From Mesorhizobium sp. C432A (GTDB lineage Bacteria > Pseudomonadota > Alphaproteobacteria > Rhizobiales > Rhizobiaceae), in NCBI RefSeq assembly GCF_030323145.1, contig NZ_CP100470.1:806001-870000 (forward strand): a stretch of 64,000 bases of DNA. Reading direction: 5' to 3'. Shown in pieces: positions 18,909-26,938 of the stretch. The notes below the pieces were generated by a model. That model saw only the letters and a program-made list of their open reading frames with translations. It did not search any database and was not told the origin of the DNA. Within the stretch, counting starts at the first letter, position 1. Each line of letters opens with the position of its first letter. The position numbers and the translations under genes were made by a program.

Positions 18909-19928
18909 ATGAAGAAGATCGGCTTTCTTTCGTTCGGCCATTGGTCGCCCTCGTCGCAATCGCAGACGCGCTCGGCGTCCGACGCGCTGCTGCAGTCGAT
19001 CGACCTGGCCGTCGCCGCCGAGGAGCTGGGCGCGGACGGCGCCTATTTCCGCGTCCATCATTTTGCCCGCCAGCTCGCTTCGCCGTTTCCGCTTCTGGCC
19101 GCGGTCGGCGCCCGCACCAGCCGCATCGAGATCGGCACCGCCGTCATCGACATGCGCTATGAGAATCCGCTGTATATGGCCGAGGATGCGGGTGCAGCCG
19201 ACCTGATCGCCGGTGGCCGGCTGCAGCTTGGCATCAGCCGCGGTTCGCCGGAGCAGGTGATCGACGGCTGGCGCTACTTCGGCTACGTGCCGCAGGACGG
19301 CAAAAGCGATGCCGACATGGCGCGCAACCATGCCGAGGTGTTTCTGGACGTGCTGCGCGGCGAAGGTTTCGCGCAACCCAATCCGCGGCCGATGTTCCCC
19401 AATCCTCCGGGAATGCTGCGGCTCGAGCCGTTCTCGGCCGGCCTGCGCGATCGGATCTGGTGGGGCGCCGCTACCAACGCCACCGCCGAATGGGCGGGCA
19501 AGCTCGGCATGAACCTGCAAAGTTCGACGCTGAAGTTCGATGAGGGCGGCCAGCCGCTCCACATCCAGCAGGCCGAACAGATCCGCGCTTATCGCGCGGC
19601 GTGGAAGGCGGCCGGCCACACACGCGAGCCGCGCGTGTCGGTCAGCCGCAGCATCTTTGCGCTGGTGAACGACCGCGACCGCGCCTATTTCGGCGGCGGC
19701 AGCAGCGAAGATCATTTCGGCTATATCGAGCCTGAGAAGCTTGCCGTCTTCGGCCGCTCCTATGCCGCCGAGCCCGATGTGCTGATCGATCAGCTGAAAG
19801 AGGATGAAGCAATCGCCGAGGCCGACACGCTGCTTCTGACCGTCCCCAACCAGCTCGGCGTCGAGTACAACGCCCACGTCATCGAGGCGATCCTGAAGCA
19901 CGTCGCGCCGGCTCTGGGCTGGCGCTGA
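18909..19928 (+). CDS. LLM-class flavin-dependent oxidoreductase (luciferase-like, short form)
   Basis: 339 residues. N-terminal MKKIGFLSFGHW, then AEELGADGAYFRVHHFARQLASPFPLLAAVGARTSRIEIGTAVIDMRYENP, the classic luciferase-like barrel with the ExGTxV-type strand; ISRGSPEQVIDGWRYFG follows. It needs reduced flavin, possibly from the divergent FMN reductase. Monocistronic; a terminator hairpin follows. Specific substrate not deducible. Confidence 0.85.
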   Translation: MKKIGFLSFGHWSPSSQSQTRSASDALLQSIDLAVAAEELGADGAYFRVHHFARQLASPFPLLAAVGARTSRIEIGTAVIDMRYENPLYMAEDAGAADLIAGGRLQLGISRGSPEQVIDGWRYFGYVPQDGKSDADMARNHAEVFLDVLRGEGFAQPNPRPMFPNPPGMLRLEPFSAGLRDRIWWGAATNATAEWAGKLGMNLQSSTLKFDEGGQPLHIQQAEQIRAYRAAWKAAGHTREPRVSVSRSIFALVNDRDRAYFGGGSSEDHFGYIEPEKLAVFGRSYAAEPDVLIDQLKEDEAIAEADTLLLTVPNQLGVEYNAHVIEAILKHVAPALGWR

Positions 19929-19964
19929 CAAGAGGCGCCAGCCGCCCGGCAAACAAAGAGATAA

Positions 19965-19985
19965 ACCGTTTCGCCGGCAAACGGT
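19965..19985. terminator. Bidirectional terminator-like hairpin
   Basis: Perfect arms ACCGTTT (19965-19971) and AAACGGT (19979-19985) with a seven-base loop, between two convergent genes ending at 19928 and 20010. Confidence 0.6.
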
Positions 19986-20009
19986 GAAACGCTCTAAGGG
20001 AAGAGGCGG

Positions 20010-20855
20010 CTAGGCATCCGCCTTGAAGGTCTGCTTCTGCTGGCCTAGCCCCTCGATGCCCAGTTCCACCACATCGCCGGGCTTCAGGAACACGGGCGGC
20101 TTCATGCCCAGCCCAACGCCGGGCGGGGTGCCGGTGGAGATGATGTCGCCAGGATGCAGCGACATGAACTGGCTGAGATAGGAAACGAGATAGGCGACGC
20201 CGTAGACCATGGTCCTGGTCGAGCCGTTCTGCATCGTCTTGCCGTTGACCGTCAGCCACATTTTGAGGTTCTGCGGATCGGCAACCTCGTCCTTGGTGAC
20301 AAGCCACGGCCCGGTCGGACCGAACGTGTCGCAGCTCTTGCCCTTGGTCCACTGGCCCTGGCGCTCGGCCTGGAAGGCGCGCTCGGACACGTCATGGGCA
20401 ACGGCATAGCCGGCGACATAATCCAGCGCCTCGGCTTCCCTGACGTATTTGGCTTTTCTGCCGATGACCACGGCGAGTTCAACCTCCCAGTCGGTCTTTT
20501 CCGAACCGCGCGGGATCAGCACATCATCGTCGGGGCCGACAATGGCCGAGCTCGCCTTCATGAAGATGATCGGCTCCGGCGGCACGGTGGCGCCGGTTTC
20601 GGCGGCATGGTCGGAATAATTCAGGCCGATGCAGATGAACTTGCCCGTGCCTGCGACGCAGGCGCCGAGGCGCGGCTTGCCGGAAACCGCCGGCAGCGAG
20701 TTCGGATCGAGCTTCGACAATGTCTCGAGCGATGCCGGATCGAGCGCCTTGCCGGCAATGTCGGCGACATGACCTGAAAGATCGCGGATCGTGCCATCCG
20801 CATCGAGCAGGCCGGGGCGTTCGTTCCCTATCTCGCCATAGCGCAGCAGTTTCAT
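20010..20855 (-). CDS. Fumarylacetoacetate-hydrolase-family protein, probable 2,4-diketo-3-deoxy-L-fuconate hydrolase
   Basis: 281 residues from ATG 20855 (MKLLRYGEIGNERPGLLDADG) with GGAG upstream. The FAH domain holds metal ligands in the DWEVELAVVIG block, with FICIGLNYSDHAAETG and GDIISTGTPPGVGLG. The family cleaves C-C bonds next to a 1,3-diketone or tautomerises such acids. It forms a pair with the downstream-reading SDR at 21002, which resembles 2-keto-3-deoxy-L-fuconate dehydrogenase, so hydrolysis of the diketo sugar acid to pyruvate and lactate is the best guess. Often annotated ureidoglycolate lyase. Confidence 0.78.
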   Translation of the reverse strand: MKLLRYGEIGNERPGLLDADGTIRDLSGHVADIAGKALDPASLETLSKLDPNSLPAVSGKPRLGACVAGTGKFICIGLNYSDHAAETGATVPPEPIIFMKASSAIVGPDDDVLIPRGSEKTDWEVELAVVIGRKAKYVREAEALDYVAGYAVAHDVSERAFQAERQGQWTKGKSCDTFGPTGPWLVTKDEVADPQNLKMWLTVNGKTMQNGSTRTMVYGVAYLVSYLSQFMSLHPGDIISTGTPPGVGLGMKPPVFLKPGDVVELGIEGLGQQKQTFKADA

Positions 20856-21001
20856 CTTGCTCTCCAAATTGTGGCCCAAGGCCGTTTTCAAAACTCGCTC
20901 CGCCAAGCGATGACTGGGCGGACTCTGGCTATCGGACCCGACCTGGGGCAAGCCGGACTTTAGAACTGTTCGAGCCTGGACCTGCGGATCAAGGCTATTG
21001 C

Positions 21002-21733
21002 TCAGATCGACCAGCCGCCGTCGATATTATAGGCCTGCCCTGAGGTGTACGTGGCACCGGCCAGATAAACCGCAAGATCGGCGATTTCCTCGGGCGTGCC
21101 GAGACGGCCCATCGGCTGGCGGGCGATGAAGGCCGCCCGGGCGGCGTCATAGTCGCCCTGCGCATGCATGCGGTCCTGCAGCGACGGGCTTTCGACTGTG
21201 CCGGGGCAGATGGCGTTGCAGCGAATGCCCTTGGCGACATAGTCGGCGGCGACCGCCTTGGTCAGGCCGATCACGGCCGCCTTGGTGACGCCATAGGCGA
21301 AACGGCTGGGCACACCCTTGCCGGCGCCGGCGACGGACGACATGTTGATGATCGAGCCATCGCCGCGCTCCAGCATGCCGGGCAGCACAGCCCGAATGGT
21401 GCGGATCATGGCCCGGACATTGAGATTGAAGGCGAAGTCGAGATCGGCATCCTTCATCTCGAGGATCGAGCCGGAATGAACGAAGCCGGCGCAGTTGAAC
21501 AGCACGTCGACGCGGCCGATTTCGGCGAAGCCCGATGTCACGGCATCATCGTTGAGGACGTCGAGCTTGCGGGTCTTGATGCCGGAGGTCTTGGCGAGTT
21601 CGGCCAGCAGCGCCTCGTTGATGTCGGTGGCGTGCACGATGGCACCTGCCTTGGCGAAGGCCAATGCGCTCGCTCTGCCGATGCCTTGTGCCGCCGCGGT
21701 GACGACAACGACCTTGCCTGCTAGATCCGCCAT
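21002..21733 (-). CDS. SDR oxidoreductase, probable 2-keto-3-deoxy-L-fuconate dehydrogenase
   Basis: 243 residues from ATG 21733 (MADLAGKVVVVTAAAQGIG). Classical SDR: TAAAQGIG cofactor loop, NMSSVAG, YGVTK catalytic pair, and the C-terminal INIDGGW-like ending (YNIDGGWSI). It closely resembles human BDH2/DHRS6 and its bacterial relatives (LDVLFNCAGFVHSG, IRCNAICPGTVESPSLQDR), several of which oxidise 2-keto-3-deoxy-L-fuconate. Operon with the FAH-family hydrolase 146 bases downstream. A direct-repeat operator candidate lies at 21845-21883. Confidence 0.78.
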   Translation of the reverse strand: MADLAGKVVVVTAAAQGIGRASALAFAKAGAIVHATDINEALLAELAKTSGIKTRKLDVLNDDAVTSGFAEIGRVDVLFNCAGFVHSGSILEMKDADLDFAFNLNVRAMIRTIRAVLPGMLERGDGSIINMSSVAGAGKGVPSRFAYGVTKAAVIGLTKAVAADYVAKGIRCNAICPGTVESPSLQDRMHAQGDYDAARAAFIARQPMGRLGTPEEIADLAVYLAGATYTSGQAYNIDGGWSI

Positions 21734-21844
21734 GCGTTTCTCCTCGCCCTCTTTGGCCACTGCTCGGCCCGATTTACTGCCGGCTGACTGGGGCGTCCTG
21801 TGCCAGACAGGCGCGACTATGCGGCCTGCACAATCCATCAGTCC

Positions 21845-21883
21845 TTAAATAACAAATGTTTTTTCTGGTTAAAGAACACATGT
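21845..21883 (-). promoter_or_regulatory. Direct repeat, candidate operator of the SDR/FAH operon
   Basis: TTAAATAACAAATGT (21845-21859) and TTAAAGAACACATGT (21869-21883) match at 13 of 15 bases with a 24-base period. The pair is 112-150 bases upstream of the SDR ATG in an AT-rich gap. Confidence 0.5.
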
Positions 21884-22026
21884 CCAAGCGTCAAGCCCGA
21901 ACGCGATCACCTTCGCGACGGCTGATGTAATGCACATCGCTTGCTCTGATGCAACAACATGTATGACAACCGGGCAACGAGTGACGCTGCCATGGTTCGC
22001 TCAAGCACAGCGCGCTTCAGGCGGCA

Positions 22027-24399
22027 TCAGTCGCCGTATGGCACCCAGACGTTCTTCACTTCGACGGCGCGGCGCAGCAGGGCATCGCCGGCGGCCTCGT
22101 CGGACGCCCAGTCGAAGCTGCGGCCGTTGCCGGTCCAGACGCGCTTGAGATTGCCGACGGAATCGGCCTCCGCTTTGGCGCAAGTGTCGGCATCGGCAAA
22201 CAGCCAGAGCCCGTCGACATCGTCATGCTTGGCCAGCACGCCGGCAAGCTCCGCCGTGCGGCCGGTGACGATGTTGATGGCGCCTGCCGGAACGTCGGAA
22301 TATTGGATCACCTGGTAGAGATCGGTGGCGAGCAGCGGGTATTTTTCCGACGGCACAGCCACCACGGTGTTGCCCATGGCAAGCGCAGGTGCGATCAGGG
22401 AGATCAAGCCGAGCAGCGGCGCGCTGTCCTGGGCGACGATGCCGAGGACGCCGACCGGCTCGTGCAAAGCGAGCGTGACGGCGCGGGCCGGTGGCTGATG
22501 CACCCTGCCCTCATACTTGTCGGCAAGGCCGGCATAGAGGAACAGGCGCTCGATCGATTGTTCCACTTCCTCCCGCGCGGCCTTGGCGTTGGCGCCGGTC
22601 AGTTCGGTCAAGCGTGCGGTAAACTCGCCGGCACGGCCGGACAGATTTTCGGCGAGATAATATAGCACCTGGGAGCGATTGTAGGCGGTCGCCTCCGGCC
22701 AGGCCTTGCAGGCGCGGGCGGCGGCAACGGCGTCGCGGATGTCCTTGCGGCTGCCGAGACCGACTTCGCCGGCGAGCTTGCCCTTGGCAGTGGCTATCGC
22801 CAGCGAATAATTGCCGTCGGGCCGCACCTGCTTGCCGCCGATGAACAGCTTTGCGGTACGATCGATGGCGCCGCCATCCGATTGCTCGACCGGCTGCGCC
22901 GAAGCCGCCGTCGGCTTGATCACCGGGCCGAGCGGCAGCTTTGCCGAGAGATATTCGAACATGCCCTCGCGCCCGCCCTCGCGGCCAAAGCCGCTTTCGC
23001 GATAGCCGCCGAAGCCGCAGGCGGCGTCGAACATGTTGGTGCCGTTGACCCAGACGACGCCGGCCTTCAGCTGCGGCGCGACATGCAGCGTGAGGTTGAT
23101 GTTTTCGCTCCACACCGAGGCGGCCAGCCCATAGCGCGTGTTGTTGGCGAGTTCGACCGCTTCCTCGGTGTTGCGGAAGGTCATGGTGGCCAGAACCGGG
23201 CCGAACACCTCTTCCTGCGCCAATATATTTGCCGGCGAAACACCGGTGGCGAGCGTCGGCAGGTGGTAGTAGCCGGAAGACGGCAGCACCGCGTCGGGCT
23301 GCCAGCAGACGGCGCCCTGTCTGGCGCCTTCTGCGACCAGGCCCTTGACGCGGTCGAGCTGTGTGGCGTCGACCAGCGGTCCGATATCGGTGTTCTTGTC
23401 GAGCGGGCTGCCGACGCGAAGCCGGCTCATCCTGACCTTGACCTTTGCGATCAACGCGTCGGCAATGCCTTCCTGCACCAGAAGCCGCGAGCCTGCGCAG
23501 CAGACCTGGCCCTGGTTGAACCAGATGCCGTCGACCAGTCCTTCGACGGCGCTGTCGAGATCGGCGTCCTCGAAGACGATGAAGGCCGACTTGCCGCCGA
23601 GCTCCAGAGACAGTTTCTTGCCCGATCCAGCCGTGGCTTTCCTGATGATCTTGCCGACTTCCGAGGAACCAGTGAAGGCGATCTTCTGGATGCCGGGATG
23701 GTTGACGATGGCGACGCCCGCTTCAGGTCCACCCTGGACGATGTTGACGACGCCCTTGGGCACGCCGGCGCGCTCGCAGATCTCGGCAAACAGGATGGCG
23801 GTGAGCGGCGTGAACTCGGCCGGCTTCAGCACCACCGTGCAGCCGGCGGCGAGCGCCGGCGCGATCTTCCAGGCCAGCATCAGCAGCGGGAAATTCCATG
23901 GGATGATCTGGCCGACGACACCGACGCCCTTGTGGCCCGGAAAATCCTTGTCGAGCGCCTGCGCCCAGCCGGCGTGGTGGATGAAATGGCGGATGGCCAG
24001 CGGCACGTCGATATCGCGGCTTTCGCGGATCGGCTTGCCATTGTCGATTGTCTCAAGCACCGCGAACAGCCGCTGATGGCGCTGCATGGAGCGACCGATG
24101 GCGTAGAGCACTTTGGCGCGCTGGTAGCCGGAGGACGCCGACCATTTCGGCAGCGCCTTGGTGGCGGCTGCGACTGCGGCATCTATGTCGGCGGCGCCGG
24201 CATCGGAGATCTTGGCCAAAAGCTTGCCGGAAGAGGGTTCGCTGGTCCCGAAAGTCTTGCCGCTGGCGGCCGCCTTCCAGCCGCCATCGATGAACAGCGC
24301 CTTGCCGAAATCGCGTCCGGCAAGCCAGGCATCGGCCTCGGTGCGGGCTTCCGGCGCCGGGCCGTATTCCATGGCGTGATAGCGTTCGAGAATGTTCAT
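22027..24399 (-). CDS. Tandem-domain aldehyde dehydrogenase family protein
   Basis: 790 residues from ATG 24399 (MNILERYHAMEYGPAPEARTE). Residues 1-490 are a complete NAD(P)-dependent aldehyde dehydrogenase: IPWNFPLLML, ELGGKSAFIVFEDADLDSA, catalytic Cys in FNQGQVCCAGSR and EEVFGPVL. A second half (about 520-790) repeats the ALDH N-terminal fold (LFIGGKQVRPDGNYSLAIATAKGKLAGEV, EPVGVLGIVAQD) but lacks the catalytic Cys/Glu segment, so it is probably structural or regulatory. It lies downstream of deoC, and could oxidise the acetaldehyde released from deoxyribose 5-phosphate. The intervening spacer carries a repeat element. Confidence 0.88.
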   Translation of the reverse strand: MNILERYHAMEYGPAPEARTEADAWLAGRDFGKALFIDGGWKAAASGKTFGTSEPSSGKLLAKISDAGAADIDAAVAAATKALPKWSASSGYQRAKVLYAIGRSMQRHQRLFAVLETIDNGKPIRESRDIDVPLAIRHFIHHAGWAQALDKDFPGHKGVGVVGQIIPWNFPLLMLAWKIAPALAAGCTVVLKPAEFTPLTAILFAEICERAGVPKGVVNIVQGGPEAGVAIVNHPGIQKIAFTGSSEVGKIIRKATAGSGKKLSLELGGKSAFIVFEDADLDSAVEGLVDGIWFNQGQVCCAGSRLLVQEGIADALIAKVKVRMSRLRVGSPLDKNTDIGPLVDATQLDRVKGLVAEGARQGAVCWQPDAVLPSSGYYHLPTLATGVSPANILAQEEVFGPVLATMTFRNTEEAVELANNTRYGLAASVWSENINLTLHVAPQLKAGVVWVNGTNMFDAACGFGGYRESGFGREGGREGMFEYLSAKLPLGPVIKPTAASAQPVEQSDGGAIDRTAKLFIGGKQVRPDGNYSLAIATAKGKLAGEVGLGSRKDIRDAVAAARACKAWPEATAYNRSQVLYYLAENLSGRAGEFTARLTELTGANAKAAREEVEQSIERLFLYAGLADKYEGRVHQPPARAVTLALHEPVGVLGIVAQDSAPLLGLISLIAPALAMGNTVVAVPSEKYPLLATDLYQVIQYSDVPAGAINIVTGRTAELAGVLAKHDDVDGLWLFADADTCAKAEADSVGNLKRVWTGNGRSFDWASDEAAGDALLRRAVEVKNVWVPYGD

Positions 24400-24436
24400 G
24401 ACGCGCTCCAGATAATCGTCTTGGCAGGCGCTCTGT

Positions 24437-24591
24437 GGCGCCCCCCTCTGTCCTGCCGGACATCTCCCCATAAGGAGGGAGATTAGCCTTCGCGCCTGTC
24501 GGCTCTGAAACCTCGACAATTGGCGAAATCGCCGACGTTAGCCAATCTCCCCCCAAGTGGGGGAGATGTCCGGCAGGACAGAGGGAGGCGC
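24437..24591. repeat. Mosaic inverted repeat family B, locus 1
   Basis: Two arms of about 45 bases (24437-24484 and 24544-24591) are inverted copies containing TCCTGCCGGACATCTCCCC and its complement; each arm also has an internal AATCTCCC/GGGAGATT dyad. It lies between deoC and the tandem ALDH gene. The same arrangement occurs at 50074-50229. Confidence 0.88.
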
Positions 24592-24623
24592 GAAGGAACT
24601 CGACGTTCAAGGCCTTCTCCGCC

Positions 24624-25673
24624 TCACGCCATTGCGTGGCGGTGATTGGCCGAATAATGCCCGGTCAGATGGTGCTCGAGCTGGCGCTCGATGTCGGTGA
24701 GGAGGCTCGAGGCGCCGAAGCGGAACAGGTCTGGCTCCAGCCATGGCCGGCCGAGCTCCTCCTTCATCAGCACCAGCCAGTCGAGCGAAGCCTTGGCTGT
24801 AGAGATGCCGCCGGCCGGCTTGAAGCCGATGAGAAAGCCGGTCTCCTCGAAATAGGCTCGGATGGCGCGCACCATGGCAAGGCCGACGGGCAGCGTGGCG
24901 TTGACGCTTTCCTTGCCGGTCGAGGTCTTGATGAAATCGGCGCCGGCCATCATCGCCACCATCGAGGCTAGCATGACATTGCGCAGCGTGGCGAGGTCGC
25001 CAGTGCCGAGAATGACCTTCAAATGCGCATCGCCGCAGGCTTCGCGCATCGAGACGATCTCGTTGTAGAGCTCCTGCCATTTGGCGCCGAAGACGAGGCC
25101 GCGCGGGATGACGACGTCGATCTCGTCGGCGCCGTCGCGCACCGAAGCCTCGATCTCCTGCAGGCGGGTCGACAGCGGCGCAAGGCCGTGCGGGAAAGCG
25201 GTGGAAACGGCGGCGACATGGATGCCGGTGCCGCGCACGGCATCAACAGCCGTCGCGACGAAGGGATGATAGACGCAGACCGCTGCCGGCCGGATTTTTT
25301 CGCCCTCGATGCCAAGCCCCTCGACGATGTCGCGGCGGAACGGGTTGATCGCCTTGGCGCACAGGCGGCGCACGCGCTCTTCGGTGTCGTTGGAATTCAG
25401 CGTCGTCAAATCCATGCAGGAGACGGCGCGCAGCAGCCATGCCGCCTGGTTGTCGGCCTTGATCGAACGACGCTTGGTCAGGCTGGCGACGCGGCGCTCC
25501 AGCGCCGAGCGATTGACCGAGCGCACCGATTCCATGAAGCCGAGATCGAGCCGCATGCCGGTGTTGCGGGCGATGCCATGCGATTGCGGAACGGGCGTGT
25601 TGGCTGCGGCACGCGCCGGCAGCGGCGTGACCTTGGACGCGCCGAGATCGGCTTCGCGGATTGTGCTGCTCAT
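24624..25673 (-). CDS. deoC: Deoxyribose-phosphate aldolase
   Basis: 349 residues, longer than the E. coli enzyme, as is usual for the rhizobial/animal-type DERA. Cleaves 2-deoxy-D-ribose 5-phosphate to glyceraldehyde 3-phosphate and acetaldehyde via a Schiff base. The catalytic region is clear: VDVVIPRG-type DEIDVVIPRGLVFG, LKVILGTGDL and the Schiff-base Lys in GADFIKTSTGKE, then GFKPAGGIST. ATG at 25673 is adjacent to GGAG, so spacing is short. It reads towards the tandem aldehyde dehydrogenase, 224 bases downstream, consistent with a deoxynucleoside catabolic pair. Confidence 0.93.
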   Translation of the reverse strand: MSSTIREADLGASKVTPLPARAAANTPVPQSHGIARNTGMRLDLGFMESVRSVNRSALERRVASLTKRRSIKADNQAAWLLRAVSCMDLTTLNSNDTEERVRRLCAKAINPFRRDIVEGLGIEGEKIRPAAVCVYHPFVATAVDAVRGTGIHVAAVSTAFPHGLAPLSTRLQEIEASVRDGADEIDVVIPRGLVFGAKWQELYNEIVSMREACGDAHLKVILGTGDLATLRNVMLASMVAMMAGADFIKTSTGKESVNATLPVGLAMVRAIRAYFEETGFLIGFKPAGGISTAKASLDWLVLMKEELGRPWLEPDLFRFGASSLLTDIERQLEHHLTGHYSANHRHAMA

Positions 25674-25767
25674 CTCCTGCCCTTTCGCTCGACGATTTTA
25701 CGTCGTGGTGCGTGTCGTTGCTCCCGGACCGCACGGCGGCTTTAGGCGACGCACACCGAAGATAGCC

Positions 25768-25786
25768 CGTGAAGCATCGCTTCACG
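25768..25786. promoter_or_regulatory. Palindrome upstream of deoC
   Basis: Perfect arms CGTGAAGC (25768-25775) and GCTTCACG (25779-25786) around ATC, about 95-113 bases upstream of the deoC ATG. Candidate operator. Confidence 0.4.
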
Positions 25787-25830
25787 AGTCCTTCAAGCGG
25801 TCATAGCGGAAAAAGGCGGCGAAAGCAGCT

Positions 25831-25856
25831 GAATTTTGACCGCATGGTCAAAATTC
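25831..25856. promoter_or_regulatory. Perfect 26-base palindrome, candidate operator between fpr and deoC
   Basis: Arms GAATTTTGACC (25831-25841) and GGTCAAAATTC (25846-25856) around GCAT are perfect. The TTGACC/GGTCAA core looks like a dimeric repressor site (GntR or TetR style). It is about 160-180 bases upstream of deoC. Confidence 0.5.
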
Positions 25857-25864
25857 CAATCGAG

Positions 25865-25886
25865 AAGCAGGCGCCGAGGCGCCTGC
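25865..25886 (-). terminator. Hairpin just after the ferredoxin-NADP reductase stop
   Basis: Perfect arms AGCAGGCGCC (25865-25874) and GGCGCCTGCT (25877-25886), starting six bases past the stop of the minus-strand gene. Only a short T-rich tail follows, so moderate strength. Confidence 0.6.
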
Positions 25887-25891
25887 TGATG

Positions 25892-26719
25892 TCAGCCGAC
25901 GAAAGCGCGCTCGACGACGAAGGTCGAGGGATGGCTGAGCGAGCCCTCATGGAAGCCGAGGCCTTCGGCCATTTCCTTGACGTCCTTCAGCATATGCATC
26001 GAGCCGCAGATCATGATGCGGTCCGTCTCCGGATTGAGCTTCTCGATGCCGAGGTCGGCGTAGAACTTGCCCGAGCCGATCAGCGCCGTGATGCGGCCCA
26101 TGCGCGCCGATTCTTCGCGGGTCGTCGAATTGTAGAGGGTGACGCGGCCGCCGGTCAGTTCGCCGATCAGGGGATCGTTCTCGAGCGCGGCCACCAGTTC
26201 CTGGCCATAGGTCAGTTCGGCATTGTCGCGGCAGGTGTGGGTCAGGATGACCTGATCGAATTTTTCGTAGGTATCGGGGTCGCGCAGAAGGCTGGCGAAG
26301 GGCGCGATGCCGGTGCCGGTCGAGATCATGAACAGGCGCTTTGCCGGGGTCAGCGCGTCGACAACCAGCGTGCCGGTCGACTTCTGGCGCATGATGACGG
26401 TGTCGCCGACCTGGATCTTCTGCAGTTCGGAGGTCAGCGGACCATCCGGCACCTTGATCGAGAAGAATTCCAGCTCTTCGTCCCAGGCCGGGCTGGCGAC
26501 CGAATAGGCGCGGTACACCGGCTTTTCGGCATTGGGCAGCCCGATCATGACGAACTCGCCGGAGCGGAAGCGCAGCGACTGCGGACGGGTGATGCGGAAC
26601 GAGAACAGGCGGTCGGTGTAATGCTTCACCGAGACGACGGTTTCGGCATAGACATTGGCCGGAATCGGAAACTGCAGCGGACGGGCGCCGGCTGTGTTGA
26701 GTGCGGATGTGGTGTTCAT
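25892..26719 (-). CDS. fpr: Ferredoxin--NADP(+) reductase
   Basis: 275 residues from ATG 26719 (a TTG lies one codon upstream). Moves electrons between NADPH and ferredoxin/flavodoxin, and responds to oxidative stress in relatives. FAD-binding motif PVYRAYSVASP; NADP site MISTGTGIAPFASLLRDP; the C-terminal MICGSMHMLKDV and HPSTFVVERAFVG ending are typical of the bacterial subclass II enzyme. It diverges from hyuA, so the shared motif at 26837-26862 lies upstream of both. Confidence 0.93.
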   Translation of the reverse strand: MNTTSALNTAGARPLQFPIPANVYAETVVSVKHYTDRLFSFRITRPQSLRFRSGEFVMIGLPNAEKPVYRAYSVASPAWDEELEFFSIKVPDGPLTSELQKIQVGDTVIMRQKSTGTLVVDALTPAKRLFMISTGTGIAPFASLLRDPDTYEKFDQVILTHTCRDNAELTYGQELVAALENDPLIGELTGGRVTLYNSTTREESARMGRITALIGSGKFYADLGIEKLNPETDRIMICGSMHMLKDVKEMAEGLGFHEGSLSHPSTFVVERAFVG

Positions 26720-26836
26720 CAATCCAACTCTGTCTTGCCCACGCCTGTGCGGGCGCCAAACCGTTTCCTGCGCGCCCAGACCATTCAGGTCCCGGCGAGC
26801 CGTTCACACACTCCAAAGCAGTGAGCTCTTGTGTCC

Positions 26837-26865
26837 CAAATTTATTAGTATACAAACGATATTTG
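26837..26865 (+). promoter_or_regulatory. Shared operator motif, copy 1 (upstream of hyuA)
   Basis: AT-rich site with dyad core TTAGTATACAAA and outer arms CAAAT (26837-26841) and ATTTG (26861-26865). The 26 bases starting at 26837 match those starting at 41214 at 22 positions; core GTATACAAACGATAT is at 26848-26862, 76 bases before the hyuA ATG. A relative lies at 48582-48596. Binding by the MarR regulator encoded at 33833 is inference. Confidence 0.65.
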
Positions 26866-26938
26866 TGTCAAGATACCACGCTAAAACAGCTTTCCAAACT
26901 GCGGCATATTCGTAGTTCCGCCATTTCGGATTTCGACA

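Noticed and set aside
18629..18910. Short open frames in the FMN reductase/LLM gap
   Set aside because: Overlapping frames on both strands, no ribosome-binding site, no recognisable motif; more likely regulatory sequence.
22882..24486. 534-codon plus-strand open frame
   Set aside because: Antisense shadow of the tandem aldehyde dehydrogenase; its 3' part also runs into the repeat.
24437..24591. Possible CRISPR array or IS end pairs in the repeated sequences
   Set aside because: Only two inverted arms, no regular direct repeats with spacers, no cas genes and no transposase. They fit intergenic mosaic palindromes.
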